From assembly GCF_016765655.2 (NCBI RefSeq), contig NZ_CP086106.1, forward strand, positions 2,042,501-2,106,500: 64,000 bases of DNA, read 5' to 3'. Position numbers and translations under genes: made by a program. The notes under the pieces were generated by a model, which worked only from the letters and a program-made list of their open reading frames with translations, did not search any database and had not been told where the DNA came from. Source of the DNA: Skermanella mucosa (GTDB lineage: Bacteria > Pseudomonadota > Alphaproteobacteria > Azospirillales > Azospirillaceae). Shown here in pieces: positions 56,453-64,000 of the stretch (position 1 is the first letter of the stretch; each line of letters starts with the position of its first letter).

Positions 56453-56456
<4 letters not shown>
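55671..56456 (+). CDS. ureF: Urease accessory protein UreF
   Basis: 261 residues from ATG at 55671 (55680 is an alternative); both start inside ureE. After an N-terminal stretch of TTEPA repeats comes the normal all-helical UreF: '[30 protein letters not shown]'-type start, '[12 protein letters not shown]', '[17 protein letters not shown]', '[26 protein letters not shown]'. UreF links UreD and UreG in the activation complex. The repeat at the N-terminus is unusual for the family and comes from a DNA tandem repeat (55683-55757). Its stop overlaps ureG by 4 bp. Confidence 0.94.
55683..55757 (+). repeat. 15-bp tandem repeat within the ureF 5' end
   Basis: Unit ACCACTGAGCCCGCG, four exact copies (55683-55742) and a fifth diverged copy (55743-55757). 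Each unit encodes TEPAT, so copy-number change is in frame and alters only the length of the UreF N-terminal linker. Confidence 0.9.
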
Positions 56457-57590
<1,134 letters not shown>

Positions 57591-57892
57591 CCCGTCCGGC
57601 ACACGCCCATATCCGACGCCTGATGCGCGCCGGCCTCGCGAGGGGCCGGCGCGCATCGTTTCTGCAACCGGTATTACCAGTGCCCAGCCTTCGTATCCTG
57701 CTTATATTTCAAGCATTTCCGGAATGATCGACTGTTCCGTAAACACTATGAAATTGTCATTCATGTGTGCTAAGTTGCATTCGCCTGTGTAGGGAACGGC
57801 TCGTTCCGTCGCAGGACACCGCGTCGCGGACAGAACCATAATTCGGTCCCGAAGGGGCCGAACGCGACGCACGTGTGAACCGGGGGAGGCGA
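57591..57892. other. Intergenic region before the ABC transporter operon
   Basis: 302 bp. It holds a terminator hairpin (57622-57657), then an AT-richer part (about 57690-57790) that should contain the operon promoter, then a GC-rich leader ending in GGGGGAGG before the ATG at 57893. Confidence 0.5.
57622..57657 (+). terminator. Hairpin terminator after the DUF2892 gene
   Basis: A 14-bp perfect stem (57622-57635 with 57644-57657, 8-nt loop) is followed by GTTTCT. The short T-run makes it a modest intrinsic terminator. Confidence 0.65.
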
Positions 57893-58643
57893 ATGCAGGG
57901 CGAGAACATACTTGAAACCCGAAATCTGACGAAGGAATTCAAGGGTTTCATCGCGGTCAAGGACGTCAACCTCCAGGTCCGCCGCGGCAGCATCCATGCC
58001 CTGATCGGCCCGAACGGGGCGGGCAAGACGACCGTCTTCAACCTGCTGACCAAGTTCCTGACGCCGAGCGGCGGGCAGATCCTGTTCAACGGCAACGACA
58101 TCACCCGGGTCAAGCCGGCCGACATCGCCCGGCGCGGGCTCGTACGCTCCTTCCAGATCAGCGCCGTCTTCCCGCACCTGACCTGCCTGGAGAACGTACG
58201 CGTGGCGCTGCAGAAGCGCCTGCGCGGCGACAGCTTCGACTTCTGGCGCTCGGAGAAGGCGCTGCACGCCCTGAACGGCCAGGCCGAGGCGCTGCTGGAC
58301 TCGGTCAACCTGGCGGCCTACCGCGACACCGCCGCCGCCGAACTGCCCTACGGCCGCAAGCGCGCGCTGGAGATCGCCACCACGCTGGCGCTGGAGCCCG
58401 AGCTGATGCTGCTCGACGAGCCCATGGCCGGCATGGGCCACGAGGACATCGACCACACCGCGGCGCTGATCCGCAAGGTCTCGGCCAACCGCACCATCCT
58501 GATGGTCGAGCACAACCTGTCGGTCGTGTCCGACCTGTCGGACAAGATCACGGTGCTGCGCCGGGGCGAGATCCTGGCCGAGGGGCCTTACGCGACGGTG
58601 TCGAAGGACCCGCAGGTGATGGAAGCGTACATGGGGACGGGAC

Positions 58644-58651
<8 letters not shown>
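57893..58651 (+). CDS. ABC transporter ATP-binding protein, LivG-type
   Basis: 252 residues from ATG at 57893, chosen for GGGGGAGG just upstream. Walker A 'GPNGAGKTT', a LivG-type 'LVRSFQISAVFPHLTCLENVRVAL' region, signature 'LPYGRKRALEIATTLA', Walker B 'LMLLDEPMAGM' and switch His in 'LMVEHNLSVV'. One of the two ATPases of a branched-chain amino acid-type (HAAT) importer. First gene of a five-gene operon; overlaps the next gene by 8 bp. Confidence 0.93.
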
Positions 58652-59366
<715 letters not shown>

Positions 59367-59441
59367 TCCGGGCGCCGGGAAGCCGGACAGGCTGAACCGG
59401 GCGGACGCCCGGACAACGATCAACAACAATGATGAATAGGG

Positions 59442-60668
59442 ATGCTGAACATGCTCAAGAAACTTCTCGCCGGCACCGCCACGCTCGCCCTGGCGGCCGG
59501 CGCCGTCACCGGGGCCGCCCAGGCCCAGATCTCCGGCGATACCGTCAAGATCGGCGTCCTGACCGACAAGTCGAGCCTCTATGCCGACGTTTCGGGTGAG
59601 GGCTCCGTCGTCGCGGCCCAGCTGGCGGTGGAGGAATTCGGCGGCAAGGCGGCCGGCAAGCCGGTCCAGGTCATCTCGGCCGACCACCAGAACAAGGCCG
59701 ACATCTCGTCGAACATCGCCCGGCAGTGGTTCGATACCGAAGGCGTCGACGCCATCGCCGATCTGGTCACCTCCTCGACAGCGCTCGCGGTGCAGGAGGT
59801 CGCTCGCGACAAGGGCAAGGTGACCCTGATCTCCGGTGCCGCGACCTCGCGCCTGACCGGCGACGCCTGCTCGCCGACCGGCTTCCACTGGGCCTACGAC
59901 ACCTACGCCCTCGCGGTCGGCACCGGACGCGCCATGGTCCAGGAAGGCGGCAAGACCTGGTTCTTCCTGACCGCCGATTACGCCTTCGGCCATTCGCTGG
60001 AGGCCGACGTGACCCGGGAGGTCAAGGCGTTGGGCGGCGAGGTCAAGGGCAGCGTCCGCCACCCGCTGAACAACTCCGACTTCTCGTCCTTCCTGCTCCA
60101 GGCACAGGGATCCGGCGCGCAGGTCATCGGCCTCGCCAATGCCGGCACCGACACCACCAACTCGATCAAGCAGGCGGCCGAGTTCGGCATCACCAGCTCG
60201 GGCCAGTCGCTCGCCGGGTTGCTGCTGTTCATCTCCGACGTGGACTCCCTCGGGCTCCAGATCGCCCAGGGCCTGTCGCTGACCACCGGCTTCTACTGGG
60301 ACATGGACGACGAGACCCGCGCGTGGTCGGCCAAGTACGAGCAGAAGACCGGCAAGAAGCCGACCATGGTCCAGGCCGGCGTCTACTCCTCGGTCCTGCA
60401 TTATCTGCGCGCTGTCGATGCGGCCGGCACCGACGAGGGGCTGAAGGTCGCGAACAAGATGAAGGAACTGCCGGTCAAGGACATGTTCGCCAAGAACGGC
60501 AAGATCCTGCCCAACGGCCGCATGGCCCACGACATGTATCTGGCGCGCGTGAAGCAGCCGTCGCAGTCCAAGGGACGCTGGGATTATTACGACATCCTGC
60601 GCACGATCCCCGCCGACGAGGCTTACCAGAAGGCCGAGCTGAGCGGCTGCCCGTTCACCAAGAAGTGA
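59442..60668 (+). CDS. ABC substrate-binding protein, HAAT type
   Basis: 408 residues with a signal peptide ('LLAGTATLALAAGAVTGAAQA-Q'); a second ATG three codons in is possible. Type I binding fold: 'VKIGVLTDKSSLYADVSGEGSVVAAQLAVEEFGG', 'VDAIADLVTSSTALAVQEVARDKGKV', 'WFFLTADYAFGHSLEADV'. It belongs to the Liv-like group but is unlike UrtA in sequence pattern and operon order, so proximity to urease does not make it a urea transporter. The ligand is probably an amino acid, short amide or aromatic acid. Confidence 0.92.
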   Translation: MLNMLKKLLAGTATLALAAGAVTGAAQAQISGDTVKIGVLTDKSSLYADVSGEGSVVAAQLAVEEFGGKAAGKPVQVISADHQNKADISSNIARQWFDTEGVDAIADLVTSSTALAVQEVARDKGKVTLISGAATSRLTGDACSPTGFHWAYDTYALAVGTGRAMVQEGGKTWFFLTADYAFGHSLEADVTREVKALGGEVKGSVRHPLNNSDFSSFLLQAQGSGAQVIGLANAGTDTTNSIKQAAEFGITSSGQSLAGLLLFISDVDSLGLQIAQGLSLTTGFYWDMDDETRAWSAKYEQKTGKKPTMVQAGVYSSVLHYLRAVDAAGTDEGLKVANKMKELPVKDMFAKNGKILPNGRMAHDMYLARVKQPSQSKGRWDYYDILRTIPADEAYQKAELSGCPFTKK

Positions 60669-60706
60669 GTCGCGGTCGATCCGAACCATAGGGAGGAACC
60701 GACGAT

Positions 60707-61594
60707 ATGTTGGAGCTGCTGGGGGTTCCGCCCCAGGTCCTGTTCGGTCAGCTCCTGCTGGGGCTGATCAACGGGTCCTTCTACGCCCTGCTGAGCCTCG
60801 GGCTGGCCGTCATCTTCGGCATGCTCAACGTCATCAACTTCGCGCACGGCGCCCAGTACATGCTGGGCGCTTTCGCGGCGTGGATGCTGCTGAAGTTCGC
60901 CGGGGTCAACTACTGGGTGGCCCTGGTGCTGGCCCCGGTGCTGGTCGGCCTGCTCGGCGTCGTGCTGGAGAAGCTGATGCTCAGCCGGCTCTACAAGCTC
61001 GACCACCTCTACGGCCTGCTGCTCACCTTCGGCCTCGCCCTGATCATCGAGGGCATGTTCCGCCACTGGTACGGCGTCTCCGGCCAGCCCTACCCGATCC
61101 CCCAGGCGCTGGCCGGCGGCCACAACCTCGGCTTCATGTTCCTGCCGACATACCGCGGCTGGGTCGTCGCCGTCTCGCTGGTGGTCTGCTTCGGCACCTG
61201 GTTCATGATCGAGCGGACCCGCCTGGGAGCATACCTGCGCGCCGCCACCGAGAACCCGGTGCTGGTCCAGGCCTTCGGCATCAACGTCCCGGTCATGATC
61301 ACCGCGACATACGGCTTCGGCGTGGCGCTCGCCGGCCTGGCCGGCGTGCTCGCGGCGCCGATCTATCAGGTCAACCCGCTGATGGGCTCGCACCTGATCA
61401 TCGTCGTCTTCGCCGTCGTCGTGATCGGCGGCATGGGCTCGATCCTGGGCGCCGTGCTGACCGGCTTCATGCTCGGCATCCTGGAAGGCTTCACCAAGGT
61501 GTTCTACCCCGAGGCCTCCAACATCGTGATCTTCGTCGTGATGGCCGTGGTGCTGCTGATCAAGCCGGCCGGTCTGTTCGGACGGGAGAAGTAA
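60707..61594 (+). CDS. ABC permease, LivH-type
   Basis: 295 residues, about eight membrane helices. 'LLLGLINGSFYALLSLGLAVIFGMLNVINFAHGAQYMLGAF' is the LivH N-terminal signature, and 'RTRLGAYLRAATENPVLVQAFGINV' is the EAA-like coupling loop that contacts the ATPases. Starts 38 bp after the binding-protein gene with GGGAGGA upstream. Confidence 0.95.
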   Translation: MLELLGVPPQVLFGQLLLGLINGSFYALLSLGLAVIFGMLNVINFAHGAQYMLGAFAAWMLLKFAGVNYWVALVLAPVLVGLLGVVLEKLMLSRLYKLDHLYGLLLTFGLALIIEGMFRHWYGVSGQPYPIPQALAGGHNLGFMFLPTYRGWVVAVSLVVCFGTWFMIERTRLGAYLRAATENPVLVQAFGINVPVMITATYGFGVALAGLAGVLAAPIYQVNPLMGSHLIIVVFAVVVIGGMGSILGAVLTGFMLGILEGFTKVFYPEASNIVIFVVMAVVLLIKPAGLFGREK

Positions 61595-61597
61595 GCC

Positions 61598-62581
61598 ATG
61601 GCAACCCATTCCCAAACCGCTCCCTCCCGGGCCGAAGCCCCGCGGGCCGGCCAGGGCTCGCCCGCGCTGAAATGGGCGGCGCTGGCGGCGCTGCTGGTGG
61701 TGGCGCTGGTCGCCCCGTTCCAGCTCTACCCGGTGTTCCTGGCCAAGGCGCTGTGCTTCGCGCTGTTCGCCTGCGCCTTCAACCTGCTGATCGGCTATGT
61801 CGGGCTGCTGTCGTTCGGGCACGCGGCGTTCTTCGGCTCGGCCGCCTACGTGACCGCCCACGCGGTCAAGGTGTGGGGCCTGACGCCGGAGCTGGGCATC
61901 CTGCTCGGCGTCGCGGTGGCGGCGCTGTTCGGCCTGGGGTTCGGCTTCCTGGCGATCCGGCGGCAGGGGATCTATTTCGCGATGGTGACGCTGGCGCTGT
62001 CGCAGATGGTGTTCTTCCTGGCGCTCCAGCTGCCGTTCACCGGCGGCGAGGACGGCATCCAGGCGGTGCCGCGGGGCTACCTGTTCGGGGTGATCGACCT
62101 GGGCGACAACCTGGCCATGTACTACTTCGTGCTGGCGGTGTTCCTGGCCGGCTTCCTGCTGATCTACCGGACCATCCACTCGCCCTTCGGGCAGGTGCTG
62201 AAGGCGATCCGGGAGAACGAGCCGCGGGCGGTGTCGCTGGGCTACAAGGTGGACCAGTACAAGCTGGCGGCCTTCGTGATGTCGGCGGCGCTGGCCGGCC
62301 TCGCCGGCGGGACCAAGGCGATCGTGTTCCAGTTGGCGTCGCTGACCGACATCACGTGGCAGATGTCGGGCGAGGTGGTGCTGATGACGCTGCTGGGCGG
62401 GCTGGGCACCATCTTCGGCCCGGTGGTCGGCGCCTTCCTGGTGGTCACCCTGCAGAACTACCTGGCCGGCACGCAGCTCCCGGTGACGGTGGTGACCGGC
62501 GTCATCTTCGTCGTCTGCGTCCTGCTGTTCCGCCGCGGCATCGTCGGCGAGATCGGAGCCTTGCTCAAGGGCAGGGCGTGA
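61598..62581 (+). CDS. ABC permease, LivM-type
   Basis: 327 residues, about nine to ten helices, 3 bp after the LivH-type gene. 'NLLIGYVGLLSFGHAAFFGSAAYVTAHAV' is the LivM signature; 'HSPFGQVLKAIRENEPRAVSLGYKVDQYKL' is the coupling loop; 'GEVVLMTLLGGLGTIFGPVVGA' near the C-terminus is typical. Last gene of the operon; followed by an intrinsic terminator. Confidence 0.95.
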   Translation: MATHSQTAPSRAEAPRAGQGSPALKWAALAALLVVALVAPFQLYPVFLAKALCFALFACAFNLLIGYVGLLSFGHAAFFGSAAYVTAHAVKVWGLTPELGILLGVAVAALFGLGFGFLAIRRQGIYFAMVTLALSQMVFFLALQLPFTGGEDGIQAVPRGYLFGVIDLGDNLAMYYFVLAVFLAGFLLIYRTIHSPFGQVLKAIRENEPRAVSLGYKVDQYKLAAFVMSAALAGLAGGTKAIVFQLASLTDITWQMSGEVVLMTLLGGLGTIFGPVVGAFLVVTLQNYLAGTQLPVTVVTGVIFVVCVLLFRRGIVGEIGALLKGRA

Positions 62582-62955
62582 CTCTTCACCGGTTATGGCC
62601 ATGGACGGCGGCTTTGGCCGCCGTCTTTGTTTTTATGGTCGTGTAATCAAGGGTTTGTTGTTCGTCACGACAAGCCCGCGACAAGACCACGCGAGGTTTT
62701 GTCCAGAATGGGCAGCTTCCACCTCTATCCAAAGGGCAGTTGCATTACGCCGATGTGACGACCAGATGCTTGGGTGCGCCGCACCTAAGATAAATATTAA
62801 ATGCTGAATTTAACGACCTCACAGAAGTTTCATCCAAAATTACTTTGCTGCACCCGCGATATCGTGATATAGCGGCGCAACAAGCACAGTTAATAAAACG
62901 TTAACTCGCCGTCCGGCTCTGGTTCGGACGCGAAGCGATACCTGAGGAGTAGACG
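62582..62955. other. AT-richer intergenic region before the phasin gene
   Basis: 374 bp. After the LivM terminator the sequence becomes AT-rich (notably 62790-62910, with ATAAATATTAAATG and TTAATAAAACGTTAA), as expected of a regulated phasin promoter region. I cannot place the promoter confidently and see no gene. Confidence 0.5.
62604..62634 (+). terminator. Intrinsic terminator of the ABC transporter operon
   Basis: GACGGCGGC (62604-62612) pairs with GCCGCCGTC (62617-62625) across a 4-nt loop and is followed by TTTGTTTTT, a good U-tract. It lies 23 bp after the LivM stop. Confidence 0.88.
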
Positions 62956-63624
62956 ATGGCGACCGATAAGGACACCACCACTCGCACCGCCAAGGACGCT
63001 GGTGAGGAAACGGTGAAGACCACCCGTGCCGCCGCCGCGGAAGCCGCGGAGACCGGCAAGAAGGTTTCCCGCGAAGCTGCCGACACCGCCGAAAAGGGCG
63101 CGGAAGTCGCTCGGAAGACCGCCGAGCAGGGTGCCGAGACCGCGAAGCGCGGCATGGAAGCCGGCAGCGACGTCGCCGAGAAGGCCACGCAGACGGTTGC
63201 CCATGTCGCTGAGGACACCGCCGGTGCCGCCCGCCAGCTGACCGAGCAGTCGAACCAGCAGTTCGGCCGCGTCTTCAGCATGCAGGCCAAGGCTTCCGAA
63301 GAAGTCACCAAGCGGACCCAGCAGAACCTGGAAGTCATGATGCAGGCCGGCTCGGTCCTGGCCGACGGCTTCCAGTCGGTGATGCGCGAGTGGGTGAACT
63401 ACACCCAGAGCGCGATGCAGCGCAACATCGACGGCGTGAACACCATCATGCGCGCCCGCACCGTGCAGGATCTGCTCGCAGCCCAGAGCGATCTCGTCAA
63501 CGCCGAAGTCGAGCTTCTGCTGAACAGCAGCGTCAAGATCTCCGAAGTGACCGCCCGCGTCGCCAACGACGCCGCCCAGCGGATCAATGGGCAGGTCAAG
63601 CAGCAGGCCCGCAAGACCGCCTGA
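62956..63624 (+). CDS. Phasin family protein
   Basis: 222 residues, with GAGGAG before the ATG. The N-terminal 85 residues are Ala/Lys/Glu/Thr-rich amphipathic repeats (KTTRAAAAEAAETGKKVSRE type), reminiscent of LEA/PhaF-like helices. Residues about 95-215 form the phasin_2 domain: 'LTEQSNQQFGRVFSMQAKASEEVTKRTQQNLEVMMQAG', 'MREWVNYTQSAMQRNIDG', 'LLAAQSDLVNAEVELLLNSSVKISEVTARVANDAA'. Phasins coat polyhydroxyalkanoate granules. No pha synthesis genes are in the window. Confidence 0.92.
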   Translation: MATDKDTTTRTAKDAGEETVKTTRAAAAEAAETGKKVSREAADTAEKGAEVARKTAEQGAETAKRGMEAGSDVAEKATQTVAHVAEDTAGAARQLTEQSNQQFGRVFSMQAKASEEVTKRTQQNLEVMMQAGSVLADGFQSVMREWVNYTQSAMQRNIDGVNTIMRARTVQDLLAAQSDLVNAEVELLLNSSVKISEVTARVANDAAQRINGQVKQQARKTA

Positions 63625-63653
63625 TCCGGTTCCAACGACCGATCTTCGAGAGC

Positions 63654-63685
63654 GCCGCGGTCCCGACAAGGGGCCGCGGCGTTTT
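63654..63685 (+). terminator. Intrinsic terminator after the phasin gene
   Basis: An 11-bp stem with one G-T pair (63654-63664 with 63670-63680, loop GACAA) is followed by GTTTTCGTT. It lies between the convergent phasin and rlmJ genes. Confidence 0.8.
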
Positions 63686-63704
63686 CGTTATCCGGAGACC
63701 GGCC

Positions 63705-64000
63705 TTACTCGGGGACCAGCCACTCGACCCTGGTGCCGCCGGCCTCCGCCCCCAGGGCCTTGTGAAGGGCGGGGAGCACCGTTTCCAGCGCCGTGTCCAG
63801 CTGCCAGGGGGGATTGACGACGATCATGCCGCATCCGTTCAGGCGTTTGTGGGTATCCTCCTCGTGGACGGTCAGTTCCGCGGCCAGGATCTTCCGGATG
63901 CCGGTCCGTTCGAGCGACTCCTGGAAGCGCCAGACCGCCGGCCGCTCCTTGATCGGATACCACAGGGCATAGATCCCGGTCGGCCACCGCCCATGGCCGA
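63705..64000 (-). CDS. rlmJ: 23S rRNA (adenine-2030-N6)-methyltransferase, 3' part
   Basis: Only the C-terminal ~97 residues are in the window; the gene continues beyond 64000. Minus-strand translation gives 'PTGIYALWYPIKERPAVWRF', 'SLERTGIRKILAAELTV', 'GCGMIVVNPPWQLDTALETV' and the ending 'RVEWLVPE'. The N-P-P-W motif is the N6-adenine methyltransferase catalytic motif IV, and the pattern is that of RlmJ (YhiR). It methylates A2030 of 23S rRNA using S-adenosylmethionine. Confidence 0.9.
   Translation of the reverse strand, partial: GHGRWPTGIYALWYPIKERPAVWRFQESLERTGIRKILAAELTVHEEDTHKRLNGCGMIVVNPPWQLDTALETVLPALHKALGAEAGGTRVEWLVPE

Noticed and set aside
57760-57780. Sigma-54-like TGTGC-TAAGT-TGC before the ABC transporter operon
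   Set aside because: The -12 GC is present, but the -24 element reads GT in place of the required GG.

Overview
The window is about 66% GC or higher, with long tightly packed genes, short intergenic gaps and 4-bp start/stop overlaps. Its gene content points to an alphaproteobacterium, most likely Rhodospirillales/Azospirillaceae (Skermanella- or Azospirillum-like). The clues are a ChvI/ChvG-type two-component pair, a PhyR-type general stress regulator, phasin, FabI, a ureDABCEFG operon and several polysaccharide clusters. The genus is inference; no rRNA or species marker is present.

Layout. 1-3.2 kb: two PRC-barrel proteins, an orphan amino-acid-type binding protein and an SDR. 3.2-10.2 kb: a first polysaccharide cluster (three glycosyltransferases, GalE, a methyltransferase and a FemAB/GNAT-fold acyltransferase). 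A tRNA gene with an abnormal 6-nt anticodon loop and a G3.U70 acceptor pair ends 17 bp from the acyltransferase gene. 10.2-13.5 kb: an HpaI-type aldolase, then a three-gene membrane/stress operon with a candidate EcfG-type promoter. 14.2-18 kb: a proline-rich lipoprotein, a ChvI-like regulator and a ChvG-like kinase. 18-25 kb: a DMT exporter, an ammonium transporter-histidine kinase fusion, a secreted nuclease, a solo PhyR-like regulator, a GlsB-type membrane protein, a DUF2256 protein and an amidase. 25-31 kb: FabI, an HD phosphohydrolase, an MFS transporter, a REP-like inverted pair, HutG, an ArsR regulator, an AstE-like peptidase and a remnant of an RTX calcium-binding protein.

31.4-36.6 kb: a sensory locus on the minus strand (receiver protein, sugar-type periplasmic binding lipoprotein, large hybrid kinase with two receivers and an HPt domain). 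36.8-45.8 kb: a second exopolysaccharide cluster. It holds a Wzy-like membrane protein, a GT4, a Wzz-like protein and a GT2 on the plus strand, an XRE regulator, and a GT2 plus a roughly 1030-residue multi-SLBB export protein on the minus strand. 46-51.7 kb: an AguB-like amidohydrolase, an intact IS66-type element with an 8-bp target duplication, a MarR regulator, a pentapeptide-repeat protein and PhoU. 51.9-57.1 kb: the complete nickel urease operon. 57.2-62.6 kb: a small stress-type membrane protein and a five-gene branched-chain amino acid-type ABC transporter. 63-64 kb: a phasin and the 3' end of rlmJ.

How the genes fit together. Nitrogen supply is one theme: urease releases ammonium, the Amt-kinase fusion can transport or sense it, and amide hydrolases and an amino-acid-type transporter are nearby. 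Envelope polysaccharide production is the second. The general stress response is the third: a PhyR-like regulator sits in the same window as two sites reading GGAAC-N17-TGTT in front of stress-type membrane protein genes. The most unusual single feature is the tRNA gene beside the FemAB-like acyltransferase gene.
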